A DNA stretch of 64,000 nt from Candidatus Poribacteria bacterium (GCA_028820655.1 JAPPIK010000032.1:120250-184249), one strand, 5' to 3'; positions 8,738 to 17,901 are shown, numbered from the stretch's first letter. Made by a program: numbers and translations. The notes: a model not told the origin generated them from the letters alone.

Positions 8738-10648
8738 ATGGCTGATCAGCGATCTTTTTCTCCTAGATTAATTCGAGCGGCAGTCATCAGCATCCTTTTG
8801 ATAGCAATTAACACCTACTGGCTGGCTTATGCGGAGATGCTATGGCACACCGCGCACCTGACGACTGTTGCCCTCTCGGTGAATGTACTATTCTCCCTGT
8901 TGATAGTCGCATGGTTAAACATGATCATACGGCGGGTTTTGCCTAGAGCGGAACTCAGTCAGCAGGAGATGCTCGTAATTTTTTCAATGGTGGCAGTGGG
9001 GAGTGCTTTCACGGGACATGACAACATGCCGCGTTTAATGGGGCTGATGCCTTATGCGCATCGTTTTGCAAGTCCCGAGAATGACTGGAGGGCGCTTTTC
9101 TTCCACCATCTTCCCAACTGGCTCATCATCTCTGATCCAAAAACGGTTCAAGACTTCTACCGAGGAAATCGAAATTTTTTTACGGACGGCTATCTTGATC
9201 ATTGGATGACTCCGATTTTTTCCTGGTCGATTGTTGTCTTTCTCTTAATGGTCATTTTTCTTTGTCTGACTGCAATCATCCGAAAACAGTGGGTTGAGAA
9301 TGAAAAACTCTCGTATCCGATAATACAAATCCCGTACGAAATCACGGCACGATCGGGGTCAATGTTTGGAAAACGCCTGGCAATCATCGGCTTTTCAATT
9401 CCGGTAATCATCGGTCTAATCAATGGATTTCACGGCATTGTGCCAAGCCTACCGCGAATCGTCACCGACTATGACCTCAACGTGTACTTTACCCAGAAGC
9501 CGTGGAACGCATTGGGAAGCCTGCCGATTCGCTTAAATGCACTGATGATTGGGATAGCATTTCTTTTGCCCTTGGATCTTCTTTTTTCTTGCGTGTTTTT
9601 CTACTTCATCAACAAGGCACAGCTTCTAATTGGCAGCACAGCGGGTGTCCAGAATATACCCGGATATCCGTTTTTCGGAGAACAGGGAGCGGGTGCCCTG
9701 TTCGCTTTGTTGGTCGCCGCATGTTGGAGCGGTAGGAAGCACATTTCTCGTGTGTTTCGTCATGCTTTGCGTCCGGATCGCATGAGCGACATCGCCGAAC
9801 CCATTCCCTATAGGTGGTCGGTGATTGCATTGTGTCTCTGTCTGCTGATGTTGATGGGTTTTTGCGTTCAAGCGGGAATGTCAGTTTGGGCTTTTTGCGT
9901 TTTCATAGGGGTATATCTATTAATTGTAGTTGGACTTGCGCGTATGCGAGCTGAATTGGGGCCGCCTGTGCATGGAATCGGCTATGTGACGCCGCAATAC
10001 CTGATAGTGTCGATGTTTGGTACACGACGTCTCAGGGCTCCGAATTTGACGATGCTCTCAATGTTGAATTGGCTTAGCGGTGCGACTTACGCATCATTTC
10101 GCACACATCCGATGCCGGATCAGCTTGAGGCGTTCAAACTCGGGAACCGGACGGGAATCCGAAACCGGACAATGTTCGCAGCACTGCTGATCGCCAGCAT
10201 CGCGGGAATCCTTTCAGGTCTCTTGATTTACCCATTTACTATATATAAGACCGGGGTCGCCGCAAATGCGGAACAGATACACGCTGGCGGGTTGGAAACC
10301 TACGCCTTCCTTTCTTCTTGGATGATTAAACCCGAACCTACAAATTGGTTAGCAGTTTTAGTTCTAGCTTCTACCTTCTTTTTCAACCTCGGCGTGATGG
10401 TCATTCGCACTCGATACGTTTGGTGCCCTCTCCACCCTGCAGGCTATGTTATCGGGCTGGCGCCGAACACCCCTGAAGTCATTTGGTTTCCAGTCTTGGT
10501 TGCCATGATCGCAAGGTGGTCGATACTAAAGCACGGCGGCATCAAGGGCTATCGTCGCGCGATACCGTTTTTTATCGGCTTAGCTATTGGTGAAACGCTG
10601 ATGAGTTGCATCTGGGCTATACGAAGTGTTATATTCCATACCACATAA
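8738..10648 (+). CDS. DUF6785/DUF6784-like multi-pass membrane protein
   Basis: A 636-residue integral membrane protein with roughly 14 hydrophobic segments. The N-terminal half has the features I associate with DUF6785 proteins (QQEMLVIFSMVAVGSAF, and NEKLSYPIIQIPYEI after a helix), and the C-terminal half continues as a DUF6784-type region with the conserved GPPVHGIGYVTPQY and HPMPDQLEAFKL segments. These proteins are of unknown function; the layout is transporter-like and loosely recalls the oligopeptide transporter superfamily, but that is only an inference. The start is ATG without a clear Shine-Dalgarno sequence. It stands alone between two non-coding stretches, so context gives no substrate. 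Confidence 0.65.
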   Translation: MADQRSFSPRLIRAAVISILLIAINTYWLAYAEMLWHTAHLTTVALSVNVLFSLLIVAWLNMIIRRVLPRAELSQQEMLVIFSMVAVGSAFTGHDNMPRLMGLMPYAHRFASPENDWRALFFHHLPNWLIISDPKTVQDFYRGNRNFFTDGYLDHWMTPIFSWSIVVFLLMVIFLCLTAIIRKQWVENEKLSYPIIQIPYEITARSGSMFGKRLAIIGFSIPVIIGLINGFHGIVPSLPRIVTDYDLNVYFTQKPWNALGSLPIRLNALMIGIAFLLPLDLLFSCVFFYFINKAQLLIGSTAGVQNIPGYPFFGEQGAGALFALLVAACWSGRKHISRVFRHALRPDRMSDIAEPIPYRWSVIALCLCLLMLMGFCVQAGMSVWAFCVFIGVYLLIVVGLARMRAELGPPVHGIGYVTPQYLIVSMFGTRRLRAPNLTMLSMLNWLSGATYASFRTHPMPDQLEAFKLGNRTGIRNRTMFAALLIASIAGILSGLLIYPFTIYKTGVAANAEQIHAGGLETYAFLSSWMIKPEPTNWLAVLVLASTFFFNLGVMVIRTRYVWCPLHPAGYVIGLAPNTPEVIWFPVLVAMIARWSILKHGGIKGYRRAIPFFIGLAIGETLMSCIWAIRSVIFHTT

Positions 10649-10668
10649 CCTACTGATTCTTGGTAGTG

Positions 10669-10687
10669 CGCCATTATCCCTGTAGGA
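10669..10687. repeat. Direct repeat, copy 1 (CGCCATTATCCCTGTAGGA)
   Basis: Identical 19-base core also found at 10848-10866, 179 bases downstream. Similarity continues patchily for about 40 bases (AATAATT/ATTAATT, CGGCA, ACACT) and further down through a GTTTTGAAAA-like stretch to the ctccAGCggag hairpin, so a longer unit was duplicated and has diverged. Confidence 0.7.
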
Positions 10688-10847
10688 ATAATTTTTACGG
10701 CAAGGGACACTGGTTTTCTGCACCGTGTTTGGCTTTGAAAAGGCCTACCTTGATAGAGACTTCCTAATTCTCTCACTCCAGCGGAGATCAAGCGACTGAA
10801 TAAGAAGCGCGATAGAGATCTTCAATGTCGAGTGTTACTTGAGAGCA

Positions 10848-10866
10848 CGCCATTATCCCTGTAGGA
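10848..10866. repeat. Direct repeat, copy 2 (CGCCATTATCCCTGTAGGA)
   Basis: Second copy of the 19-base core; see 10669-10687. It is followed at the same relative position by the hairpin repeat at 10944-10970. Confidence 0.7.
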
Positions 10867-10943
10867 TTAATTCATCCGGCAGGAAACACTCATTTTTCGC
10901 TATTTGACAGGTTTTGAAAAATCGTTCCTTCGCAGTATGGTAT

Positions 10944-10970
10944 CACTCCAGCGGAGTGAGATATCAATAG
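10944..10970. repeat. Hairpin repeat, CACTCC-AGC-GGAGTG then ATATCAATAG
   Basis: A six-base-pair hairpin with an AGC loop followed by a conserved ATCAATAG tail. Related copies with different but still complementary stems occur at 15667-15693 and 58632-58708, and a half-stem copy starts at 10774. Confidence 0.65.
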
Positions 10971-11050
10971 AACACACTTCCCAGCCTCACCAAGGGCACT
11001 TTGCCTGCTTCTAAAGCGTGGAGGTGTACATGCAACCAACCACATTTCTG

Positions 11051-11086
11051 TTGACAATAAGGTGGGAAAGCGTATAATTTTCCCAC
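11051..11086 (+). promoter_or_regulatory. Strong promoter with overlapping operator-like dyad
   Basis: TTGACA (11051-11056) and TATAAT (11073-11078) are both perfect consensus boxes at 16-base spacing. The dyad GTGGGAAA (11062-11069) / TTTCCCAC (11079-11086), with nine bases between, brackets the -10 box, so a protein bound there would block RNA polymerase. The ATG of the PhyH gene is about 140 bases downstream. Box match is seen directly; repression is inferred. Confidence 0.7.
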
Positions 11087-11222
11087 ATCTATCTTCTGTC
11101 GTGAACACGCCTCGGAACGTGCTTGGCGAATCTAATAAATGGGTTTTAAAGCCGTTAGATTGTTACGACTCGAAGCTTGCGGGGAAGTGTGTCTCGTTCT
11201 GGCGAAGCGTTGAGAAGGATGC

Positions 11223-12065
11223 ATGAACACGAATCTTAGTGGGGCGGAAATAGGCCTCTACCGGAGAAACGGATTCCTCGTAATTTCCGACTTTCTGACC
11301 CACACAGAACTTGAATGGTGGCGTGACGCGGTATATGAATCCATTGAGGAGCATATACGACAGAAAGCCCCTAACAACCAAAAAGAGGAAGGATACTACA
11401 AGCACGTTTTCATCCAATGCGTTAATATTTGGAAGACCAACGAGAAGATTAAACAAATAGCGACCGACCCTCGCTTGGGAAAGTTGGCGACAGACTTAGC
11501 CGGTACATCCGGCGTCCACTTATACCACGATCATGCCTTGATAAAGGAACCGTGGGCAAATCCAACCAATTTTCACATTGACAATCCATATGATCCATAC
11601 GACTCTCGGCAAGGCATCATGCTATGGGTGGCGCTGGATGATGCGACCATCCAAAACGGTTGTATGTATCTACTTCCCGGAACGCACCTCAAGAGCCATT
11701 TCAAGTTCACTGGTGTGCTTGAACGGGAGGGCGTTGGCGGTTTGTTCGATGAATATCCGGATTGGACCGAGATTGAACCATATGTTGCGGAGGTGAAGGC
11801 CGGCGACGCGGTGTTCATTAGTGGGATGATAGCTCATGCCGCTGGTCCCAACATGACGCCGAGGCCGCGCCGCGCCTACGCAATGCTATTCATGCCGGAA
11901 GGAGCCAAGTACAACGGTCGTCGAAGCGGACTCCCTTACGAACTGGTCGAAAAACTTGAGATCGGCGACGTTATCCCCCATCACGAACAGGTACCGTTGC
12001 TATTCTCCTACGGCGTCGACAGCCCAACCCAACGAGCAGTGGTAGCAAGCGAAATCGCGGATTGA
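11223..12065 (+). CDS. Phytanoyl-CoA dioxygenase (PhyH) family protein
   Basis: A 280-residue non-haem Fe(II)/2-oxoglutarate oxygenase of the PhyH family, presumably cytoplasmic (no signal peptide). The iron-binding facial triad is visible: HxD in NFHIDNPYDPYD near residue 117 and the distal histidine in GMIAHAAGPN near 204, followed by an arginine (RRAYAML) that would bind 2-oxoglutarate. The loop LPGTHLKSH is also typical. Members hydroxylate very diverse small molecules, so the substrate cannot be named. The gene stands behind a consensus promoter with an operator-like dyad and is followed after 63 bases by an aspartoacylase-like gene on the same strand, possibly co-transcribed. Confidence 0.88.
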   Translation: MNTNLSGAEIGLYRRNGFLVISDFLTHTELEWWRDAVYESIEEHIRQKAPNNQKEEGYYKHVFIQCVNIWKTNEKIKQIATDPRLGKLATDLAGTSGVHLYHDHALIKEPWANPTNFHIDNPYDPYDSRQGIMLWVALDDATIQNGCMYLLPGTHLKSHFKFTGVLEREGVGGLFDEYPDWTEIEPYVAEVKAGDAVFISGMIAHAAGPNMTPRPRRAYAMLFMPEGAKYNGRRSGLPYELVEKLEIGDVIPHHEQVPLLFSYGVDSPTQRAVVASEIAD

Positions 12066-12128
12066 TTAGCCTATCTAGGAAAGGTCGAAGGACATCTCTA
12101 TGATATCTTTCAGAGCATTAGGGAAAAC

Positions 12129-13115
12129 ATGAGGGGCCATTTCAAAAGAATTGACCTTGTCGTTGACACGCTCGTAGCTGAACCGGGACAGAGATTGGAA
12201 GGGCATTTACATGTGGGCACAATGGAGGACGGTACTCCGATACGGTTGCCGGTCGCGTTGATTAATGGCAACTATCCCGGTCCAACGCTTTACATTCAGT
12301 CAGTAAGTGACGGTGATGAACTGAATGGCCTAGCCGTCACCCACGAGATATTACGCACGGTTCGACCGGACAGTTTGAGCGGCAGAATAATTGTCGTGCC
12401 CATCGTGAATTTTCACGCCTTTCATGCTAGGCAAGCCTTCAGCCCGATTGACAAAAAGAAGATGAACCGGTGTTTCCCGGGCAATCTGAATGGAACGTCA
12501 AGCGAACGCATTGCGCATCTTCTATTTGAATATGCCGTATCTCAGGCGGATTATTGTATTGACCTGCACCAGGGTAGTATCCATCCGATGATTGACGAAG
12601 TCCGCGTGCGTGTCGGCCATAAACATCCCCAACATAAGGCATGCATCGAACTGGCGCGAGTCTTCGGTATTGGGTATATATTTAATGAGAAAGGACCGCA
12701 GGGGCAACTCGCACAAGCCGCTCCGGACAATGGCATTCCTACAATTGATCCCGAACTGGGTGGCTGCATGGGTTGGGATGGAAAGAGCATTGCGAAAGGT
12801 GTACGTGGCGTTCAAAACGTCCTCCGCTACTACGGATTTGCCGAGGGCGATCCCGTACTGCCCGAGAGACAAGTACTTGTGGATAGATTGATGCCGCTTC
12901 TAAGCAATGAAGGCGGTTTTGTGTACTACAAAGTCGGCCTCTACGACGATGTGGCCGCTCATCAGCCGGTAGCCGAAGTTCGTGATGCCTTTGGCAACTT
13001 GCGGGAAGTGATCCGTGCTACGGAAAGTGGAATATTCTGGTCGCACCCGGTGTATCCGAGGGTCGTGACGGGAGGCGTCATTGGCACGATTGGCATTCCT
13101 GTCGACTATATTTAG
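12129..13115 (+). CDS. Succinylglutamate desuccinylase / aspartoacylase family protein, altered metal site
   Basis: 328 residues of the AstE/AspA branch of the M14 zinc carboxypeptidase fold, which cleaves N-acyl bonds of amino acids. The second zinc histidine is visible in DYCIDLHQG near residue 144 and the NRCFPGN segment matches the family. At the first zinc site the usual HGDE/HGNE is read here as SDGDE near residue 60: glutamate is kept but the histidine is aspartate. Aspartate can bind zinc, so the protein may still be active, but the change is non-standard. The start has only a weak AGGGA upstream. It follows a PhyH gene on the same strand. Confidence 0.8.
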   Translation: MRGHFKRIDLVVDTLVAEPGQRLEGHLHVGTMEDGTPIRLPVALINGNYPGPTLYIQSVSDGDELNGLAVTHEILRTVRPDSLSGRIIVVPIVNFHAFHARQAFSPIDKKKMNRCFPGNLNGTSSERIAHLLFEYAVSQADYCIDLHQGSIHPMIDEVRVRVGHKHPQHKACIELARVFGIGYIFNEKGPQGQLAQAAPDNGIPTIDPELGGCMGWDGKSIAKGVRGVQNVLRYYGFAEGDPVLPERQVLVDRLMPLLSNEGGFVYYKVGLYDDVAAHQPVAEVRDAFGNLREVIRATESGIFWSHPVYPRVVTGGVIGTIGIPVDYI

Positions 13116-13292
13116 TGTGCCATCATCGTCCGAGAGTTCGTGTGACGGATTACTTGTACACAATTAGTTTTGGGATTGCTGTATCACTTTCGCCATGTAG
13201 TCCTAGTGTGATAGCGTAAACTTGATTTGAAATTCAGCGTCTTTAATTGTGTTTTCACTAAATGCTTGAAACGGGAGAAGAATAGAAATCAA

Positions 13293-15518
13293 ATGCAACA
13301 GTTATGTAGAGTCGGGTTTATGATGTTTTTCTTCATATTCATTGCGGTGACAATCCGGAATGAATCGATGGCCGATTGGTCCGCATGGCGAGGTCCGGCC
13401 CAAAATGGGACCTCCTCGGATACAGGTTTGATTTCCACATGGTCGCAAGATGGCGAAAACCTGATATGGAAGGCGGATTTCATCGGAAGATCTACGCCTA
13501 TCGTTCTTAACAGGCGTGTGTATGTCATCGGTCGCGTTGGGGAAGAAATCACGGAACAGGAAAGGGTTGCATGCTTTGACGCCGAATCGGGTGGATTGCT
13601 GTGGGAACATCGATTCAATGTCTTTCACAGCACGATTCCATTTAACCGACTCGGTTGGACTAGTCTAGCCGGCGATGCGGAAACCGGCTATGTCTACGCT
13701 CACACAATAAGCGGAATATTTGCTTGTTTCGACGGTGACGGTACGATTGTCTGGTCACGCTCGCTAACGGAGGAGTTTGGGCGTTTCACAGGCTATGGTG
13801 GACGCGTTGTTTCGCCCGTGGTAGACGAAGACCTCGTCATCTTGAGTTTCCTCAATACGAGTTGGGGCAGTCATGCCGCTATGCGCCATCGCTATTTTGC
13901 GTTTGACAAGCGGACCGGAGAAGTTATATGGACGGCAACTCCCGGCGGCCGCCCCAAAGACACGACCTATCCAGTTGCGGTGGTCGCAGAGATCGGCTTA
14001 AGGCGGTTATTGATCGACGGGAATTCGGATGGTCATGTGTATGCGATGGACATTAACACGGGTGAAAACGTGTGGGGCTTTCTGGTCAGCCAGGGACCAC
14101 TAAATTCTTCGGTGGTGGTGGATGGAACGCGGGTCTATGCAAGCCATAATCGAGAGAACACGGACACGACGGTCATGGGGCGTGTCGTATGCATTGACGG
14201 AATCGGAAAGGGTGACGAGTCGAAATCGCATGAAGTTTGGCGCGTCGATGGGATTGAGGCGGGTTACAGCTCGCCGGCATTTCACGATGGACGCCTCTAC
14301 GTTGTGGATAGTGCGGCAAACCTGCACTGTCTGGACGGGGATACCGGTCGCACGCATTGGACGCACAGCCTTGGCACGGTTGGCAAAGGATCCCCGGTGG
14401 TGGCGGATGGAAAGATATATGTCACCGAAGTGAACGGCCATTTCCACATCTTGCAACCGGGTGCGAACGAGTGTACGTCGCTTGACACGGAACAGATTGA
14501 AAGAAATGCCGGGCGCTACGCCGAGATTTACGGTTCGCCGGCGATAGCCTATGATCGGATTTACTTTGCCACCGAGGCGGGGCTCTTCTGCTTGGGGAAA
14601 AACGCACACAGTGTGGCGGCGCTTTCGGGCACTAAACCACCGGAGGCTTTGAGATATGGTTCGGGCGGCCCTGAAACCGACAAAAAGACAATCGAAGCCG
14701 CTGCAGTCCGGATCGTTCCTTCCGAACTCTTGAGCACACCGGGAGAAACGGTTCAATTCAACGTTCATGCTTATGGTGAGTTCGGTAACGTCTTGGGAGA
14801 GAGAATTGGGGCCTGGTCGATTGAAGGATTGAACGGTGTTATTGACGACGACGGAACGTTGAAACTGGAAGTCGGCGATGTTGGGGCTGCGGGCACCGTG
14901 TCGGTCAAAGTCGGCGAGGTAAGTGATACCGCGCGCGTCCGCGTCATCCCCGAATTGCCGTGGCACGAAGATTTTGAATCAATCGAGGAAGGAAAACACC
15001 CTCCGCATTGGGTGCGTGCGTCGGGACGCTATAGAGTCCGAGAGATGGATGGAAACAAAGTTCTCGTAAAGCCGCCTGCGCGTCGCGGACTACACCGGTC
15101 CAACGTATATATCGGTCGTCCGAACATGAGTGATTACACCGTTCAGGTTGATTTAATGGGAACAAAGCCCAAACGCAATCTTCCCGACATGGGACTGATC
15201 GCCAATCGGTACACGCTAGAGATGCAAGGCAATCATCAGCGGCTTCAAGTGCTCTCTTGGCGCTCGGACCTCCGGATGGCAAAGTCGGTTGACTTCAACT
15301 GGGGCCCCAAGGTTTGGTATACCATGAAAATGACCGTTGAACTCATTGACGATAAAGCAGTTGTGAAAGGTAAAGTTTGGCAAAAAGATACACCTGAACC
15401 TGAAGGATGGACGATTACAGTCGAAGACCCGCTGCCGAACCGCGAAGGAAGTCCGGGGATTTATGGCTATTCTCCTGCCGAGATATTTTATGACAACCTA
15501 AGAGTTTGGGAGAATTAG
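13293..15518 (+). CDS. Exported PQQ-type beta-propeller protein with C-terminal lectin-like domain
   Basis: About 741 residues. The track starts at a TTG (13227); I prefer ATG 13293, which gives a plausible signal sequence (hydrophobic MMFFFIFIAVTI) before WSAWRGPAQNGTS, a common opening of Poribacteria/Planctomycete-type PQQ-like proteins; GGGAGAAG lies 12 bases upstream. Propeller blades follow (repeats of YAxDxxTGxxxW form) to about residue 450. Next comes an Ig-like stretch (VPSELLSTPGETVQFNV...) and a C-terminal concanavalin-like domain beginning WHEDFES and ending IFYDNLRVWEN. No residues prove PQQ binding; these propellers are often structural. It is probably periplasmic or surface-attached and its role is unknown. 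Confidence 0.75.
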   Translation: MQQLCRVGFMMFFFIFIAVTIRNESMADWSAWRGPAQNGTSSDTGLISTWSQDGENLIWKADFIGRSTPIVLNRRVYVIGRVGEEITEQERVACFDAESGGLLWEHRFNVFHSTIPFNRLGWTSLAGDAETGYVYAHTISGIFACFDGDGTIVWSRSLTEEFGRFTGYGGRVVSPVVDEDLVILSFLNTSWGSHAAMRHRYFAFDKRTGEVIWTATPGGRPKDTTYPVAVVAEIGLRRLLIDGNSDGHVYAMDINTGENVWGFLVSQGPLNSSVVVDGTRVYASHNRENTDTTVMGRVVCIDGIGKGDESKSHEVWRVDGIEAGYSSPAFHDGRLYVVDSAANLHCLDGDTGRTHWTHSLGTVGKGSPVVADGKIYVTEVNGHFHILQPGANECTSLDTEQIERNAGRYAEIYGSPAIAYDRIYFATEAGLFCLGKNAHSVAALSGTKPPEALRYGSGGPETDKKTIEAAAVRIVPSELLSTPGETVQFNVHAYGEFGNVLGERIGAWSIEGLNGVIDDDGTLKLEVGDVGAAGTVSVKVGEVSDTARVRVIPELPWHEDFESIEEGKHPPHWVRASGRYRVREMDGNKVLVKPPARRGLHRSNVYIGRPNMSDYTVQVDLMGTKPKRNLPDMGLIANRYTLEMQGNHQRLQVLSWRSDLRMAKSVDFNWGPKVWYTMKMTVELIDDKAVVKGKVWQKDTPEPEGWTITVEDPLPNREGSPGIYGYSPAEIFYDNLRVWEN

Positions 15519-15537
15519 CGACTCGCTCCTTGGTGGT

Positions 15538-15618
15538 CTATTCGCTAAGGATTCAATGCTTACGAGACTGGAACAAGGAACGGTTCCACCACTCCGGTAG
15601 GATCAACTGAGCGAATAG
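15538..15618. repeat. Inverted-arm repeat element, copy A
   Basis: Bounded by CTATTCGCT (15538-15546) and AGCGAATAG (15610-15618), a perfect 9-bp inverted pair 81 bases end to end. Just downstream is the shared tail ending GAGATCCC. Copy B at 15975-16057 has the same layout with one compensated base-pair change. Confidence 0.75.
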
Positions 15619-15666
15619 CGACCGCGAGAGAGATCCCATAGAGATCTTCTCCAAGTTGCGATTCCC

Positions 15667-15693
15667 CGCTCCAGCGGAGCGGCATGTCAATAG
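15667..15693. repeat. Hairpin repeat, CGCTCC-AGC-GGAGCG then ATGTCAATAG
   Basis: Same architecture as 10944-10970: six-base-pair stem, AGC loop, TCAATAG tail. The second stem pair is G-C here and A-T at 10944, so pairing is conserved while bases differ. Confidence 0.65.
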
Positions 15694-15974
15694 ATGATCT
15701 AAAAATAGCTTTGCTGCCGACTATTCAAACAGTCGCTGAAGCTGATGATGGAAGGGACAACCGGTCAATCAATCGGACTCGCGGAAGTATCTAGGCGGTT
15801 TTCGCTCGTTCGAGGAGACATGCACTAAAATCAAGGAAGTAAATATTCGAGATTACACTAGTTTATTATGCGGAAGATGAGCATAGAGATCCCATGAATC
15901 ACAGTTCAGACAATGACAAAATTCGACACTCGACACTCAATCATATTTACTTACCGAAACAGCGAATTTGTAGT

Positions 15975-16057
15975 CTATTCACTAAGAATTTAATGCTTAC
16001 GGAACTGGCACAAGAGACGTTTCTACCACGCCGGTAGGTGATCAAGCGAGTGAATAG
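15975..16057. repeat. Inverted-arm repeat element, copy B
   Basis: Bounded by CTATTCACT (15975-15983) and AGTGAATAG (16049-16057). Relative to copy A the left arm has A for G and the right arm T for C, keeping the pair. Internal sequence (AATGCTTACG, GAACTGG, CCGGTAGG) is also shared with copy A. Confidence 0.75.
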
Positions 16058-16192
16058 CGAGCGCGATAGAGATCCCCTCTAACCGCACCGGCACCCAACA
16101 CTAACCAGATTCTTTTGGAAAATAAACCAATTAAACCCTATTAAATTGCAAGCTGCGTTTTTCACAATATTTTCACGAAAAAGGAATAATGA

Positions 16193-17650
16193 ATGTTACG
16201 GATACAAAAGTCAATTGCAGGCGCTGTTGCACTCATCATCGTGAGCGCGTTAGTATATCCAATCAATGTGTTATCGGAGCGCACGAACGATATAGCGATG
16301 TGGGGATTCACGCCGCAACGTAATCTTGTCTCCGACGAAACTGACTTGCCCGAAAAATGGAATCCAAAGACCGGGGAGAACATCAAATGGAAAGCGGAAC
16401 TGGGATCACAATCCTATGCTGGACCGGTTATTATAGGCGGCAAAGTTTTTGTTGGAACTAACAACCAAGCCCTACGCAATCCCAAACTCACCGGTGACCG
16501 CGGTGTCATTATGGCTTTTAACGAGGCTGACGGTGTATTTCTATGGCAAGCGACGCACACCAAACTGCCTGCAGGAAGAGTAAACGATTGGCCTCAGCAG
16601 GGAATTTGTTCCACTCCTTTCATTGAAGGAAATCGGCTCTTTTACATATCAAACCGATGTGAAGTTGTGTGCATTGATACCGAAGGTTTTAGGGATGGCG
16701 AGAATGACGGGCCATTTACAAGTGAAACAGACGCCACCGACATCGATGGTGATATTATATGGACATACGATATGATGGGGGAACTTGACGTTTTCCCTCA
16801 TAATCTTGCCACGTGCTCACCGGTGGGCGCCGGAGATTTGCTCTTCGTTATCACCGCCAATGGAGTTGATGAAGGTCACATTCACATTCCGTCACCGTTT
16901 GCTCCCAGTTTCATTGCGGTGAATAAAAACTCGGGCGAGCTGGTTTGGGAAAGCGATTTGCCCGGCGAAAATATCCTCCATGGTCAATGGTCGAATCCCG
17001 CGTACGCGGAAATTAACGACGTACCTCAGGTGATACTTCCCGGTGGAGATGGTTGGGTGTATTCTCTTGAACCGGAGACGGGAAATCTTATCTGGAAATT
17101 TGATTGCAATCCTAAAGACGCCGTGTGGGAATTGGGGGGAAGAGGAACCCGAAACGCCATTATAGCGACGCCTGTAATCCATAACAACAGGGTTTACGTC
17201 GGAGTCGGACAGGATCCGGAACACGGAGAAGGGGTCGGTCACCTCTGGGCGATCGATGCCACGGGCAGTGGAGATGTGACCGAAACAGGAGCAGTGTGGC
17301 ACTTTGGAGACGAAAATTACCATCGTACAATATCCACTGTAGCGATTCACGACGGATTGTTGTATGCGGCGGACCTGAGCGGATTTGTTTACTGCCTTAA
17401 TGCCGAGACGGGTGAACACTATTGGACCTATGACACGTACGCTGCAATTTGGGGCTCCCCGTTCGTAGCTGACGGAAAGGTATACATTGGCGACGAGGAT
17501 GGGGATGTGTCCGTTTTCAGAACAGGCAAACAGATGGAGCTAATCTACGAAGTCAATATGGGAAGTGCGGTGTACACCACTCCTGTGGCGAAGGACAAGG
17601 TGATATACATTGTGAGTCGAAACACCCTTTTTGCGATTGCCGAGGAGTGA
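16193..17650 (+). CDS. Exported PQQ-type beta-propeller protein
   Basis: 485 residues with a signal peptide (SIAGAVALIIVSALVYPINV) and then propeller blades typical of PQQ-binding-like proteins: WKAELGSQSYAGPVIIGGKVFVGT, GELVWESDLPGENILHGQWSNPAY, ETGNLIWKFDCNP, NAETGEHYWTYDT. It is of the type found with heterotrophic marine bacteria and resembles the non-catalytic PQQ-like family more than methanol dehydrogenase, since no disulphide pair or calcium-ligand set is evident. AAGGAA lies six bases before the ATG, which supports the start. The upstream gene is a related propeller protein, separated by a repeat-rich spacer. Confidence 0.75.
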   Translation: MLRIQKSIAGAVALIIVSALVYPINVLSERTNDIAMWGFTPQRNLVSDETDLPEKWNPKTGENIKWKAELGSQSYAGPVIIGGKVFVGTNNQALRNPKLTGDRGVIMAFNEADGVFLWQATHTKLPAGRVNDWPQQGICSTPFIEGNRLFYISNRCEVVCIDTEGFRDGENDGPFTSETDATDIDGDIIWTYDMMGELDVFPHNLATCSPVGAGDLLFVITANGVDEGHIHIPSPFAPSFIAVNKNSGELVWESDLPGENILHGQWSNPAYAEINDVPQVILPGGDGWVYSLEPETGNLIWKFDCNPKDAVWELGGRGTRNAIIATPVIHNNRVYVGVGQDPEHGEGVGHLWAIDATGSGDVTETGAVWHFGDENYHRTISTVAIHDGLLYAADLSGFVYCLNAETGEHYWTYDTYAAIWGSPFVADGKVYIGDEDGDVSVFRTGKQMELIYEVNMGSAVYTTPVAKDKVIYIVSRNTLFAIAEE

Positions 17651-17901
17651 GAGTGGAAACTCGCGCCGAATACTCCTCCGTCTGATATACTGAACCGCTT
17701 TGAAAGTTACTCGAAGATAGGGGCTATTCAGCAATTAACGAGTTAAATTACTTGCTCGCCGCTTGCATCCAATTGTAGATACGGATGCCTCTGAATTGAG
17801 ATGGATGAAATTGATGGACTGATGGGTATTTGAATTACTCAAGATAAAACCTGTAGCTCCCACAGATTCAAGAATAAATGCACTGAACGCAAGTGGTGAC
17901 G

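Larger units (their letters stand above)
10649..11222. other. Repeat-bearing non-coding region upstream of a PhyH gene
   Basis: About 570 bases. It contains a 179-bp-spaced duplicated segment, two copies of the ctccAGCggag hairpin, one copy of the GATCAAGCGA...GAGATC repeat (10786-10820) and, nearest the PhyH gene, a strong promoter with an overlapping dyad. No ORF here is convincing. Confidence 0.6.
15519..16192. other. Repeat-rich non-coding spacer between two PQQ-propeller genes
   Basis: About 670 bases with no gene. It contains two copies of a ~105-bp element with internal 9-bp inverted arms, one ctccAGCggag hairpin, and a further AGAGATCCCAT fragment near 15886. TTGGAA-N18-TATTAA (16115-16144) is a weak promoter candidate for the next gene. 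Confidence 0.6.

Noticed and set aside
14100-14966. 288-codon minus-strand ORF under the first PQQ propeller
   Set aside because: No motif seen; the plus frame shows the repeats of a propeller.
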